NCBI GenBank assembly: GCA_040905475.1
Contig: JBBDRM010000138.1
Span: 1 to 59,855 of the forward strand
Length of the DNA stretch: 59,855 bases
Reading direction: 5' to 3'
Source: Actinomycetota bacterium
GTDB taxonomy: Bacteria > Actinomycetota > AC-67
Position 1 is the first letter of the stretch; the number at the start of each line of letters is the position of its first letter. The position numbers and the translations under genes are program-made. The notes under the pieces were generated by a model. That model had not been told where the DNA came from. It saw nothing but the letters and a program-made list of their open reading frames with translations, and made no database searches. Shown here piece by piece: positions 35,659-43,987 of this stretch.

Positions 35659-37290
35659 GTGACCACCATCGACGTGTCGGCCGTACCGCGCGTCGCCCTC
35701 GATCTCGCGGACAAGCTCGGCCGGACCGGCCGTTCGCTGTTCCTCGTCGGAGGGTCGGTTCGCGGGCTCGTCAAGGACGCGCTGTCCGGCGACCTCGACT
35801 TCGCCACCGATGCTTCACCCGAGGAGGTCCTGGAAACGGTGAGCGGCTGGGCGGAAGGCACCTGGACCGTGGGGATCGAGTTCGGCACGGTCGGGCTTAT
35901 GAAGGATGGGCACCGGCTCGAGATCACGACCTTCCGCGGCGACCGGTACGACCCCGCGTCGCGGCACCCGAAAGTGTCGCGGGTCTCCACCATCGAGGAC
36001 GATCTCGCGCGCCGCGACTTCACGATCAATGCGATGGCCGTGAAGCTCCCGGAAGGTTCTTTCATCGATCCATTCGACGGCCGCGGTGACTTGGATGGCG
36101 GCCGGCTGCGTACCCCGCTGTCGCCCGAGGAGTCCTTGGCCGACGACCCGCTCCGGATGCTCCGGGCAGCACGGTTCGTCGCGCAGCTCGGTGTGACGCC
36201 GGCGCCCGAGCTGGTGGATGCGATGCGCGCGCAGCACGAGCGCTTGAAGATCGTGTCGGGCGAGCGGGTCCGCGACGAACTCATCAAGATCATCGCGGCG
36301 CCGCATCCGTCGGAGGGTCTCGACCTCGCCGTCGAGACCGAGCTCGCCGAGGAGTTCCTCCCAGAGCTCCCCGCGCTGCGGCTCGAGCAGGACCCGATCC
36401 ATCGGCACAAGGACGTCTACCGCCATTCGCTCGCCGTGATGGAGAACCTGATGGCTGCCGTCATCGACGGCGAACCCGACATCGATCTGCGGCTCGCCGG
36501 ACTGCTGCACGACATCGGCAAGCCGGCGACGCGACGGTTCGGACCGGACGGCGTCTCGTTCCACCATCACGAGGTGGTCGGTGCGCGTATGGCCGAGCAG
36601 CGCATGCGCGAGCTCCACTTCCCTTCCGAGAAGATCCGCGACGTCGGTTCGCTGATCGAACTCCACCTCCGCTTCCATTCCTACCGCCCGGACTGGCGCG
36701 ACATGGTGATGCGCGTGGTCTCCGAGCACGGCTTTCCCGAGGACGCTGCGCGGGAGATCGGCCGCATCGTCGCTCGCGCCGAGCTCGAGTATCGCAACGC
36801 TCCCGCGCTCGTCGAAGACGTCGCGTCGCGGTTGGCGAAGGCCGGCTACGACGACGCGACCGCGGCGACCGTGCGCGACGCCATGGCGCTTCGTCAGAAG
36901 TTGTTCGGCGCGAAGCCGGGATGGAAAGACTCGGCCGTGCGACGCTACGTGCGCGACGCGGGCCCGCTGCTGCCGCGGCTGAACGCCCTGGTGCTTGCCG
37001 ACTGCACCACTCGCAACGAGAACAAGGCCAAACGGCTCCGGCTCGCCATGGCGTTGTTCGAAGCGCGGATCCGCCGGCTGGCAGAGGAAGAGAACATCAA
37101 GCAGATGCGTCCCGCGCTCAACGGGGACGAAGTGATGACGCACCTTGGGCTCCCGCCTGGCCCGGTCGTCGGTGCGGCGCTCCGCTACCTGATGGAGGTC
37201 CGCTTGGATCGCGGCGAGATCCCCAAGGAGGAAGCGGAGCAGTTGCTCGACACCTGGGTGGTAGAGCAGAACCCGGCCAAGGGTTCCTGA
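35659..37290 (+). CDS. pcnA: CCA tRNA nucleotidyltransferase (PcnA-like) with HD domain
   Basis: A 543-aa class II nucleotidyltransferase that adds or repairs the tRNA 3' CCA. It has the nucleotidyltransferase core LFLVGGSVRGLVKD and GDLDFATDASPEEV with the DxD metal site, LARRDFTINAMAV, and EESLADDPLRMLRAARF. An HD phosphohydrolase domain follows (YRHSLAVMEN, GLLHDIGKPATR, HHHEVVG). The same architecture and position downstream of the MviN block is seen in M. tuberculosis Rv3907c. GTG 35659 is very close to GGAGG, so GTG 35671 is an alternative start. Confidence 0.93.
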   Translation: MTTIDVSAVPRVALDLADKLGRTGRSLFLVGGSVRGLVKDALSGDLDFATDASPEEVLETVSGWAEGTWTVGIEFGTVGLMKDGHRLEITTFRGDRYDPASRHPKVSRVSTIEDDLARRDFTINAMAVKLPEGSFIDPFDGRGDLDGGRLRTPLSPEESLADDPLRMLRAARFVAQLGVTPAPELVDAMRAQHERLKIVSGERVRDELIKIIAAPHPSEGLDLAVETELAEEFLPELPALRLEQDPIHRHKDVYRHSLAVMENLMAAVIDGEPDIDLRLAGLLHDIGKPATRRFGPDGVSFHHHEVVGARMAEQRMRELHFPSEKIRDVGSLIELHLRFHSYRPDWRDMVMRVVSEHGFPEDAAREIGRIVARAELEYRNAPALVEDVASRLAKAGYDDATAATVRDAMALRQKLFGAKPGWKDSAVRRYVRDAGPLLPRLNALVLADCTTRNENKAKRLRLAMALFEARIRRLAEEENIKQMRPALNGDEVMTHLGLPPGPVVGAALRYLMEVRLDRGEIPKEEAEQLLDTWVVEQNPAKGS

Positions 37291-37319
37291 GGGTCTCGCA
37301 TGATCCCTCTCCCGGGGGC

Positions 37320-37349
37320 TTGACACCGTATTTAAGGTTTGACTTAAAT
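37320..37349 (+). promoter_or_regulatory. Promoter of the ArsR-family operon, possibly leaderless
   Basis: A perfect -35 TTGACA (37320-37325) and a -10-like TTAAAT (37344-37349), 18 bp apart. Transcription would start near 37356-37358, at or just before the ATG of the ArsR gene, so the message is likely leaderless or nearly so. Confidence 0.6.
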
Positions 37350-37350
37350 A
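37329..37350. promoter_or_regulatory. Operator palindrome for the ArsR-family repressor
   Basis: TATTTAAG and CTTAAATA form a perfect 8-bp inverted repeat with a 6-bp spacer. The A/T-rich site stands out in GC-rich DNA and spans the promoter between -35 and -10, eight bases before the ATG. It is very likely where the encoded regulator represses its own operon. Confidence 0.8.
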
Positions 37351-37357
37351 AGGCCGT

Positions 37358-37702
37358 ATGGAGTCCGCGCTGAGAGCCATCGCCGAGCCACGCCGCCGCG
37401 AGATCCTGCGGCTGGTCTGGGATCGGGAGCTTCCGGCCGGACAGATCGCTTCACACTTCGACGTGTCGCACGCGGCCGTCTCGCAGCACCTGCGCGTTCT
37501 GCGAGAGGCGGCGCTCGTCACGGAACGGAGGGAGGGGACCCGTCGCTTGTACCGGGCCAGTCCGGAAGGCTTGGGCGAGCTTCGAGCGTTCCTGGAGTCC
37601 TATTGGGACGAGGGACTGCAGCGCTTGAAGGTTGCGGCCGAACGCGAGGAGAGGAGGAAGCGTGCCCGAAGCAGAGCAACTCGTCGACGTCGTCGTCCGT
37701 GA
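37358..37702 (+). CDS. ArsR/SmtB-family transcriptional repressor
   Basis: A 114-aa winged-helix regulator: ALRAIAEPRRREILRLV, recognition helix in VSHAAVSQHLRVLREAALV, and wing ERREGTRRLYRASPEGL. No metal-binding Cys cluster is visible, so it belongs to the non-metal ArsR branch commonly paired with SRPBCC/AHSA1 genes. The C-terminus is a highly basic tail (RRKRARSRATRRRRRP) overlapping the next gene by 41 bp. It likely represses the three-gene operon through the palindrome at 37329. Confidence 0.92.
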   Translation: MESALRAIAEPRRREILRLVWDRELPAGQIASHFDVSHAAVSQHLRVLREAALVTERREGTRRLYRASPEGLGELRAFLESYWDEGLQRLKVAAEREERRKRARSRATRRRRRP

Positions 37703-38138
37703 GGTGACGATCGACGCCAGCCCGGAAACCATCTTCCCGTTCTTCACCGATCCCGAGAAGATGATTCGGTGGAAAGGCATCGACGCGAAACTCGACCCGC
37801 GACCCGGCGGGATCTATCGCGTCGATGTGACCGGCCGGGACGTCGCGCGTGGCGAATACGTCGCCGTCGAGCCCAACACCCGGGTCGTGTTCACGTGGGG
37901 CTGGGAGAGCCCCGAGAGTCCGGTACAACCCGGCACCAGCACGGTGGAGATCACGCTGCGCCCCGAGGGATCGAAGACGGTCGTCCGGCTCGAGCACCGT
38001 GATTTCCCGTCCGTCGAAGCAGCCACCGCGCACGTCGATGGCTGGGATCACTTCCTCGAGCGGCTCTCGATCGTCGCCGCCGGCGGAGATCCCGGAGTGG
38101 ACCCCTGGATGCTCGCATCCGAAGAAGGAGGAAGATGA
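37662..38138 (+). CDS. SRPBCC/AHSA1-family protein
   Basis: A 158-aa START-like protein: REVTIDASPETIFPFFTDPEKMIRWKG at the N-terminus (in parts), LDPRPGGIYRVDVTG, VVFTWGWE and GWDHFLERL near the end, the AHSA1 pattern. These proteins bind hydrophobic ligands; the exact role is unknown. GTG 37662 has GAGGAGGA upstream. It overlaps the ArsR gene and is coupled to the VOC gene by ATGA. Confidence 0.88.
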   Translation: MPEAEQLVDVVVREVTIDASPETIFPFFTDPEKMIRWKGIDAKLDPRPGGIYRVDVTGRDVARGEYVAVEPNTRVVFTWGWESPESPVQPGTSTVEITLRPEGSKTVVRLEHRDFPSVEAATAHVDGWDHFLERLSIVAAGGDPGVDPWMLASEEGGR

Positions 38139-38491
38139 TGGGCAACGCAGTCACGCACTTCGAGATCAACGGCGCCAACGGGAAGGCACTCGGCGAGTTC
38201 TACGCCAAGGCGTTCGACTGGCACGTCGACGACAACAACCCGATGAACTACGGCATGGTCGACACCCACGCCGGCAAGGGCATCAACGGCGGGATCGGTC
38301 AGCCCCCGGACGGGAGCAGCGGGGTCACCGTCTACATCGAGGTGGACGACCTCCAAGCCGCCCTGGACAAGATCGAAAAACTCGGCGGCAAGACCGTCAA
38401 CCCGCCGATGGAAGTTCCCGGCGCCGGCATCTCCCTCGCGCACTTCGCCGACCCCGAAGGCCACGTGATCGGCCTCTCCAAGGGAATGTAA
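38135..38491 (+). CDS. VOC-family (glyoxalase-like) protein
   Basis: A 118-aa protein with two beta-alpha-beta-beta-beta modules of the vicinal-oxygen-chelate fold: VTHFEINGANGKALGEFYAKAFDW in the first (in parts), VTVYIEVDDLQAALDKIEKLGGK and FADPEGHVIGLSKG in the second. Members act as metal-dependent lyases or dioxygenases, or as antibiotic-binding proteins; the substrate is unknown. Last gene of the ArsR operon, with the start overlapping the previous stop. Confidence 0.88.
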   Translation: MMGNAVTHFEINGANGKALGEFYAKAFDWHVDDNNPMNYGMVDTHAGKGINGGIGQPPDGSSGVTVYIEVDDLQAALDKIEKLGGKTVNPPMEVPGAGISLAHFADPEGHVIGLSKGM

Positions 38492-38520
38492 GAAGGAACC
38501 TGGGGTTGTTCTGACGGTTA

Positions 38521-38596
38521 GAGCGGGGCCCGGCATCCGCCTTCCCGAATCCTAGAGCGCTTGCGGATGAGGGAAGGTGCGTGCCGGGCCCCGCTC
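38521..38596. repeat. Long inverted repeat between convergent genes (possible bidirectional terminator)
   Basis: Perfect 15-bp arms at 38521-38535 (GAGCGGGGCCCGGCA) and 38582-38596, with an inner imperfect extension including CCTTCCC / GGGAAGG. The transcript could form a hairpin of about 76 nt. It lies between the convergent VOC and sodN genes. There is no U-run, so termination is only a suggestion. Confidence 0.75.
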
Positions 38597-38605
38597 GTAC
38601 GTCAG

Positions 38606-39001
38606 CTAACCCTTCTTGGTTTCTTTGAAGACCTTGTCGATCTCGGCGATCAGGTCCAGGAGTTTCTGGCCTTGGGCGGGGTCCACGGACTTCTTGGCGG
38701 CTCCGGCTTCTTTGGTAGCGTTCCAGAAGAGGTCGTGGAGCTGTGGGTGCTTCTGGAGGTGCTCGGGCTTGAAGTAGTCCGTCCAGAGGATCCAGAGGTG
38801 TTCTTTGACCATGTCGGCGCGTGCTTCCTTGATGGTGACTGCGCGCTCGCGGAAGACCGGGTCTTCGTTACCCTGGTATTTCTCCTGGCAGGCCTTTACC
38901 GATTCGGCTTCGATGCGGGCTTGCGCGGGGTCGTAGACGCCGCACGGGAGATCGCAGTGGGCGCGTACGACGCGCGTCGGGCTGATCCATCGCATGACCA
39001 T
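38606..39001 (-). CDS. sodN: Nickel superoxide dismutase precursor
   Basis: NiSOD disproportionates superoxide. The 131-aa precursor starts with a 14-residue propeptide (MVMRWISPTRVVRA). The mature N-terminus H15-C-D-L-P-C-G-V-Y follows, the nickel hook in which the N-terminal amine, His1, Cys2 and Cys6 bind Ni. The rest matches the four-helix bundle (KACQEKYQG, VKEHLWILWTDYFKPEHL, QLHDLFWNATKEAG). ATG 39001 has GGAGG 6 bases upstream. The divergent neighbour is the protease that removes the propeptide. Confidence 0.97.
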   Translation of the reverse strand: MVMRWISPTRVVRAHCDLPCGVYDPAQARIEAESVKACQEKYQGNEDPVFRERAVTIKEARADMVKEHLWILWTDYFKPEHLQKHPQLHDLFWNATKEAGAAKKSVDPAQGQKLLDLIAEIDKVFKETKKG

Positions 39002-39062
39002 CGCCGTCCTCCTTCGCTGGTCGTTACCGCTGACGCGGCAGGTATACCATCCCCCACCGGCC

Positions 39063-39500
39063 ATGACGCAACCACGCAGGCGAGGTCGATATCGGGGAGG
39101 TGCGCTCCTCGCCGGCGTCATCGCGTGTGCGCTCGCGCTGCGGCGGGCGCGCTGGGCGCCGGTTCTTGTCGAAGGTGATTCGATGGAGCCGACCTTGCCC
39201 GCCGGCTCGCTCGTCGCTGTGTCGCCGGTGCGAGGCGAACCATCGTATGGGGCCGTCGTCGTGGTGCGGCGGCCCGACGGCTCCGAGCATCTCAAGCGCA
39301 TCGTCGGGACGCCGGGCGACCGGGTTCGTCTCGAGACGGGCGAGACCACGCTGGGCCCCGGCCGGTTCGCGATCGCGGGTGACAACCGGTCGCGCTCGAC
39401 GGACAGCCGCCACTACGGGCCGGTGACTCGCGGGGAGGTCGTGGCCGTGGCGCGGGCGTGCTACTGGCCGCCGCGGTCCTGGCGGTTGTTATACCGATGA
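39063..39500 (+). CDS. sodX: NiSOD maturation signal-peptidase-like protease
   Basis: A 145-aa S26-family peptidase with one N-terminal helix (GALLAGVIACALAL), the catalytic Ser S40 in VEGDSMEPTLPAGS, the catalytic Lys K78 in HLKRIVGTPGDRV, and the box GPGRFAIAGDNRSRSTDSR. Divergence from sodN with only 61 bp between start codons identifies it as the protease that exposes His1 of NiSOD (sodX) rather than a general signal peptidase. Confidence 0.93.
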   Translation: MTQPRRRGRYRGGALLAGVIACALALRRARWAPVLVEGDSMEPTLPAGSLVAVSPVRGEPSYGAVVVVRRPDGSEHLKRIVGTPGDRVRLETGETTLGPGRFAIAGDNRSRSTDSRHYGPVTRGEVVAVARACYWPPRSWRLLYR

Positions 39501-39501
39501 A

Positions 39502-40404
39502 TCAGGCGTTCGCGCCGGCGGCCTCGACGCCGCGCGGCGCGGCGAGGAACTCCGCCGACATCGACCGCGCACGTTCGATCAAGCGGGCGCTCTGCGACGG
39601 ATCGTTGTAGCCGATGTAGCCCGGATCGAACGTCGGCATCATCACGATCTCGGCTCGGTCGGCGTACTGGATGAGATCCTGAGGAACACGCGCGCGACGG
39701 GAATGCGCGAAGGCTTGCACGAGAACGTCGAGCGGTCGCCGGATCGGACGCTGGCCGCCGGTTGCGGTGCCGCACGTGAGGACGTATATGCGTTTCGCTC
39801 CGAGCGATATGGCTTGCGAGATCGGAACGTTGTTCACGACGCCGCCGTCGATGTAGAGCTCGCCGTCGATCGCCACCGGCGGGAAGATCCCGGGCAGCGC
39901 GGTCGACGCGAGGATCGCGCGCATGAGCGATCCGCTGGAGAACCAGTGCTCCTCGCCGGTGCGGAGGTTCGTCGCGGAGATCCACACCGGGATCTCGGTC
40001 TCCTCGAACGTCGCGGCGTGGAGGTTCTCCACCAAGCGCCGGATCCCGGTGTTCGGATGGATGTGGTCGCCGCGGGAGACGATGTTCCATGCTCGCGCCA
40101 CGCGGCTTCCCGGGAAGATGTCTTCGGTCTTCAGCGCGCGCCACACCTCTGCGAGGCGGGCGGCGCCTTCGGGGGTCGGATCTGCCGCGACGGCGGCGGC
40201 GTTGAGTGCGCCGACCGAGGTTGAGACGAGTACGTCGGGACGGATGCCGGCGTCGATGAGCGCTTGCATCTGTCCGACTTGGGCGGCTCCGAGGACACCG
40301 CCGCCGGACAGAACGAACGCGACGGTCGGCTTGCGGCGTGCTCTCGCCCGATCCGATGCCCTCCCTCGAACACGGACCGTGCGGACGTAATCGGTGAGCC
40401 GCAT
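39502..40404 (-). CDS. Patatin-like phospholipase (RssA-type)
   Basis: A 300-aa patatin-fold hydrolase. It has the oxyanion loop VLSGGGVLGAAQVG (about 31-44), the nucleophile Ser S63 in VSTSVGALNAA, and the catalytic Asp in YIDGGVVNNVP. The usual GxSxG is here SxSxG (Ser61 replaces Gly). Such proteins hydrolyse phospholipid or other acyl esters at the membrane. ATG 40404 has GGAG 7 bases upstream. Convergent with sodX, ends almost touching. Confidence 0.88.
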   Translation of the reverse strand: MRLTDYVRTVRVRGRASDRARARRKPTVAFVLSGGGVLGAAQVGQMQALIDAGIRPDVLVSTSVGALNAAAVAADPTPEGAARLAEVWRALKTEDIFPGSRVARAWNIVSRGDHIHPNTGIRRLVENLHAATFEETEIPVWISATNLRTGEEHWFSSGSLMRAILASTALPGIFPPVAIDGELYIDGGVVNNVPISQAISLGAKRIYVLTCGTATGGQRPIRRPLDVLVQAFAHSRRARVPQDLIQYADRAEIVMMPTFDPGYIGYNDPSQSARLIERARSMSAEFLAAPRGVEAAGANA

Positions 40405-40464
40405 CCCGCTACTCCTGCCCTCTCCAACGACCTCGGTACGGTGGAGATGCGCTGGAGACCCCGA

Positions 40465-40488
40465 ACGGGCCATCTGGAGGTGGCCCGT
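40465..40488 (-). terminator. Hairpin after MFS gene
   Basis: ACGGGCCA and TGGCCCGT form a perfect 8-bp inverted repeat with an 8-nt loop, about 70 nt beyond the MFS stop and 60 nt before the patatin gene. There is no U-run. It may end the MFS transcript. No gene is seen in 40405-40559. Confidence 0.4.
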
Positions 40489-40559
40489 CCAGGCCTTCCC
40501 CAGTGCCCGTTCGAGGAAGCCTTTCGACGGGTGAGTCGGGTCCTCCTGCCGGGATCCGG

Positions 40560-42140
40560 TCAGGTGGGACGCTCGTCCCGGATAGGCGTTTCGGACATCA
40601 CTCGTTCGACTTCCCAGAGCGAAGAAGGTTCCACATGTGCCAGCCGGACCCGAGCGCCGCCGATCCGGACGACGAACACGCGCCGGCGCTCGCCGCCCCG
40701 CTCGACGACGGCCCGCCATTCCACCTCGTCCACGGGGACCTCGCGGCCACCGATCACGACCGCGCGCGGCTCCTCGTCGGCGCGGGATCCCTCGTACGCG
40801 CGCACGGTCACCATCTCGCCGGCGAGCAGAGAGAGGCCGGACCCCCGGCCCGGTGCGTTCGAACGCTTGCGTCTGCGCACGTCCACGATCCTACGCGCCC
40901 ACGCGAGCAGTCCCGCGGAGGTGAAGAGATAGCCGAGCCCCACCGCGACAAGGATCGCGTCGAGTCGCGCTCCGGCTTCGATCGCGAGGGCCGCGGCGCC
41001 GGTTCCGGCCACCCGAGCCACGTTGAACAACAGGTCGTAGACGGCGAACGCGCGCCCCCGGAACTCGTCGGGCATCTCCTCCTGGACGATGGTGTCGACC
41101 GGGATCTTCGCGAACGCGTACGACAGGCCGACGATCGTCGCCGCGGCGATCATGCGTCCCCGCGTGAGCGATGTCGCCGACACCAGCACCCCGACCGATC
41201 CGATCGCGAAGGCGATCGGCACGATGAACTCCTCGCGTACCCGCCGCGCGATCAAGGGAACGACCACCACCCCGATCCCGAGGCCGATCCCGACGGCGCC
41301 GAGCAACGTGGCAACCGATTCGACGCCGAGGCCGAGGCGCGAGAGGAACACGACCGTCGTCGCTCCCGTGGTGGCACCGACGAACAGCTGCCCCAACCCG
41401 ACGGCGCTCAGGGCGAATGGGACACGTCGGCTGTCGCGGACGCGCCGGAGGCCCTCGACCATCTCGGAGAGGATGGCGCGCACCTCCTGCACGAGCGTCC
41501 CGTGGTCGTGCGGCACGTGCTTTTGGATCGGCAGTCTTCGCGCGAGCACCCCGGCGGCCGCGAAAGCGACGGCGGCGACGAGTGCGGCGCGCGCCCCCCC
41601 GAACGCCGCCGCGGTCGCGGCCCCCAAACCGAGTCCGGTCACCGTAGCGAGGCTTCCTCCGGTCGCTGCGACCGAGTTGGCGACCAGCAGATCGCGTTCG
41701 GGAACGAGCGAAGGAAGCACCGCGGACATCGTCGCGAGGAAGAGCCGGTTCACCGAGAGCACCACCAGCGTGATCAGGAAGAAGACCGGCGACTCGTCGT
41801 TTCCGAAGATCGTCAGCGGCAACAATGCGGCCAAGCCCGCTCGGAAGAACGGGGTGTGGGCGAGGATCTTGCGGCGGTCCCATCGGTCGATGAACACGCC
41901 GACGAACGGAACCACGGCGCTGAAAGGGATGAGCGTGATGGCGACGAGGGCGGTGAGCTTGAGCGCCGGGTTACGACCGGGATCGTCGAACAGCAGGAGA
42001 TCTGCCGCCGCAAGCTGGAAGAGCCCGTCGCCGATCTGTGAGGTGACCCGCGTGAGGACGAGACGGCGGAACCCGGAGGAGGAAAAGACCTCGCGGACGC
42101 GCTGCCGGGTCGTCCGGCCGGCTTCCGCCGGCCCGATCAA
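40560..42140 (-). CDS. MFS transporter with C-terminal extension
   Basis: A 526-aa protein of the MFS_3-like enterobactin-exporter group: TRVTSQIGDGLFQLAA at the N-terminus, GVFIDRWDRRKIL in the loop 2-3 motif A position, and about 12 helices to residue 425. About 95 residues follow (basic RRRKRSNAP, then VTVRAYEGSRADEEPRAVVI), soluble and unusual for this family. The substrate is unknown. The TTG start at 42140 lacks a clear ribosome-binding site, so the true start could differ. It lies 15 bp after INO1. Confidence 0.83.
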   Translation of the reverse strand: MIGPAEAGRTTRQRVREVFSSSGFRRLVLTRVTSQIGDGLFQLAAADLLLFDDPGRNPALKLTALVAITLIPFSAVVPFVGVFIDRWDRRKILAHTPFFRAGLAALLPLTIFGNDESPVFFLITLVVLSVNRLFLATMSAVLPSLVPERDLLVANSVAATGGSLATVTGLGLGAATAAAFGGARAALVAAVAFAAAGVLARRLPIQKHVPHDHGTLVQEVRAILSEMVEGLRRVRDSRRVPFALSAVGLGQLFVGATTGATTVVFLSRLGLGVESVATLLGAVGIGLGIGVVVVPLIARRVREEFIVPIAFAIGSVGVLVSATSLTRGRMIAAATIVGLSYAFAKIPVDTIVQEEMPDEFRGRAFAVYDLLFNVARVAGTGAAALAIEAGARLDAILVAVGLGYLFTSAGLLAWARRIVDVRRRKRSNAPGRGSGLSLLAGEMVTVRAYEGSRADEEPRAVVIGGREVPVDEVEWRAVVERGGERRRVFVVRIGGARVRLAHVEPSSLWEVERVMSETPIRDERPT

Positions 42141-42155
42141 CGTTGCCGTCGCTTG

Positions 42156-43331
42156 TTAGGAGCGGTCGGCGAGCCGCGCCGCCGCGGTGACGTGCGGCAT
42201 CGACCCGTTCCCGTTCGACCCGTTCCCGTTCGAGCTGTGGATGGGCGTCTGCGCAGGCTTGATGTAGGCCTCGACCATCTGCTGTGCGACGTCGTCCGGG
42301 TACTGGACCGGAGGCGACTTCATGAAGTAGGCGGAGGGTCCGATGAGCGGCCCGCCGATGCCGCGGTCGAGCGCCACCTTGGCGCACCGCACGGCGTCGA
42401 TCACGATACCCGCCGAGTTCGGCGAGTCCCAGACCTCGAGCTTGAGATCAACTACGAGCGGGACGTTGCCGAATTCGCGGCCCTCGAGCCGGATGTGCGC
42501 CCACTTGCGGTCCTGCAGCCAGGGGACGTGATCGGACGGGCCGATGTGGATGTCATCTTTGCTGAGCGTGCGGCGCATGTTCGACGTGACCGACTGCGTC
42601 TTCGAGATCTTCTTCGACTGCAAGCGCTCACGCTCGAGCATGTTCATGAAGTCCATGTTCCCGCCGAAGTTGAGCTGGTACGTGTGGTCGAGGTGCACGC
42701 CGCGGTCTTCGAACAGCTTCGCGAGCGAGCGGTGGATGATCGTCGAGCCGACCTGACTCTTGATGTCGTCGCCGACGATCGGAAGCCCGGCGGCGCGGAA
42801 CCGGTCTGCCCACTCCGGCTTGGAGGCGATGAACACCGGGATGCAGTTGACGAAGCCGACGCCGGCTTGCAGGGCGGCCTCCGCGTAGAAGCGGGTCGCG
42901 GCCTCGCTCCCGACGGGCAGGTACGAAACCAGCACATCGGTGTTCGAGTCGCGCAGCGCCTGCGCCACGTCGACGGGCGTCGTCGGGGACTCTTCGACCA
43001 TCTCGCGGTAGTAGTGGCCGAGGCCGTCGAGGGTCGGGCCTCGAAGAACCTCGACACCGAGAGGCGGAACGTCGGCAAACTTGATCGTGTTGTTCGGTTG
43101 GGCTGCGATCGCCTCAGAGAGGTCGCGCCCGACCTTCTTCGCGTCGACGTCGAAGGCGACCGAGAAGTCGATGGCACCGACGTGATACCCCGCCAGGTCG
43201 ACATGCATCAGACCGGGGACGTCATCCTCGGGGTCGGCGTCCGCGTAGTAGTGAACGCCCTGGATGAGTGCGGACGCGCAATTGCCCACCCCAGCGATCG
43301 CGACGCGCACCCTCTTCGTTCCATTCCTCAT
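42156..43331 (-). CDS. ino1: Inositol-3-phosphate synthase
   Basis: Ino1 converts glucose-6-phosphate to inositol-1-phosphate with NAD, feeding phosphatidylinositol, mannosides and mycothiol-type thiols. The 391-aa protein has [46 protein letters not shown] and [17 protein letters not shown], matching the actinobacterial type. The C-terminus has an Asn-Gly tail ([12 protein letters not shown]) coded by an exact 15-bp tandem repeat at 42201-42230. It follows the PadR gene by 12 bp as in M. tuberculosis (Rv0047c-Rv0046c). Confidence 0.96.
   Translation of the reverse strand: MRNGTKRVRVAIAGVGNCASALIQGVHYYADADPEDDVPGLMHVDLAGYHVGAIDFSVAFDVDAKKVGRDLSEAIAAQPNNTIKFADVPPLGVEVLRGPTLDGLGHYYREMVEESPTTPVDVAQALRDSNTDVLVSYLPVGSEAATRFYAEAALQAGVGFVNCIPVFIASKPEWADRFRAAGLPIVGDDIKSQVGSTIIHRSLAKLFEDRGVHLDHTYQLNFGGNMDFMNMLERERLQSKKISKTQSVTSNMRRTLSKDDIHIGPSDHVPWLQDRKWAHIRLEGREFGNVPLVVDLKLEVWDSPNSAGIVIDAVRCAKVALDRGIGGPLIGPSAYFMKSPPVQYPDDVAQQMVEAYIKPAQTPIHSSNGNGSNGNGSMPHVTAAARLADRS
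42201..42230. repeat. 15-bp tandem repeat in ino1 3' end
   Basis: CGACCCGTTCCCGTT occurs twice in tandem and encodes the NGNGS repeat of the Ino1 tail. A similar CCCGTTCCCGTTCCC run codes for NGNG in the PadR C-terminus. Confidence 0.85.
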
Positions 43332-43343
43332 TAGCGGCTCCCC

Positions 43344-43913
43344 CTATCGAGCGCCCTCAGGCGTCGGCGCGGCGGCGTTGGTCCCGTTCCCGTTCCCATT
43401 TCGCCGCTCGGCCTCGAGCATGTCATCGAGCCAACGGATGTCGTGCTCGGCCTCGGTGACGCCGTAGCGCATGACCTCGACCGTGTACCCATCCATCTTC
43501 TCTTTCACGTTCTTGAGCGAGGCCGCCATCTTCTGGAGCCTCCCTTGCAGGTACCCGCGCCTGCTTTCCATCAGCCGCGTGCGGGCCTCGGGCTTCATGT
43601 AGCGGAAGAAGGCGAGCCGGAGCATGAACGCGTTGCGTTCCTCGGTCACCGAAGGGCCGGACTCCTCGAGCAACGTCTCGAAGAGGCTCTCCCCGGCCGG
43701 CGTGATCCGATAGACGTTCTTGCGTCGCGACGTCTCGCCCTTGGGCAGTTCGGTCTCGACGGCGCCCTCTTTCGCGAGGCGTTTCAGCGTCGGGTAGAGG
43801 GAGCCGTAGGAAAAGCGTCCGAACGGCCCAAGCTGCTCCGCGAGACGCTGCTTCAGCTCGTACCCATGCATGGGCTTCCCCTTGAGGAGACCCAGCAGTC
43901 CGAGTTCCAGCAT
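43344..43913 (-). CDS. PadR-family transcriptional regulator
   Basis: A 189-aa PadR regulator: MLELGLLGLLKGKPMHGYEL, winged helix with FGRFSYGSLYPTLKRLAKEG and RKNVYRITPAGESLFETLL, and a C-terminal coiled-coil dimerisation part (YLQGRLQKMAASLKNVKEKM). The end is RRNGNGNGTNAAAP. ATG 43913 has AGGAG 9 bases upstream and the family N-terminus. GTG 43973 would add 20 residues and could be used if the message is leaderless. It is cotranscribed with ino1, and probably binds the repeats at 43988. Confidence 0.9.
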   Translation of the reverse strand: MLELGLLGLLKGKPMHGYELKQRLAEQLGPFGRFSYGSLYPTLKRLAKEGAVETELPKGETSRRKNVYRITPAGESLFETLLEESGPSVTEERNAFMLRLAFFRYMKPEARTRLMESRRGYLQGRLQKMAASLKNVKEKMDGYTVEVMRYGVTEAEHDIRWLDDMLEAERRNGNGNGTNAAAPTPEGAR

Positions 43914-43987
43914 CGTTTCGCGCTCCTGATCGGGTATCGGACGGACCGGTCGAACCTGTCGGCCCGTGGCCACTCTATGTAGCGGCC

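Noticed and set aside
42201-42230. Mobile-element or attachment-site repeat.
   Set aside because: The 15-bp repeat is in frame and codes for the NGNGS tail of Ino1.
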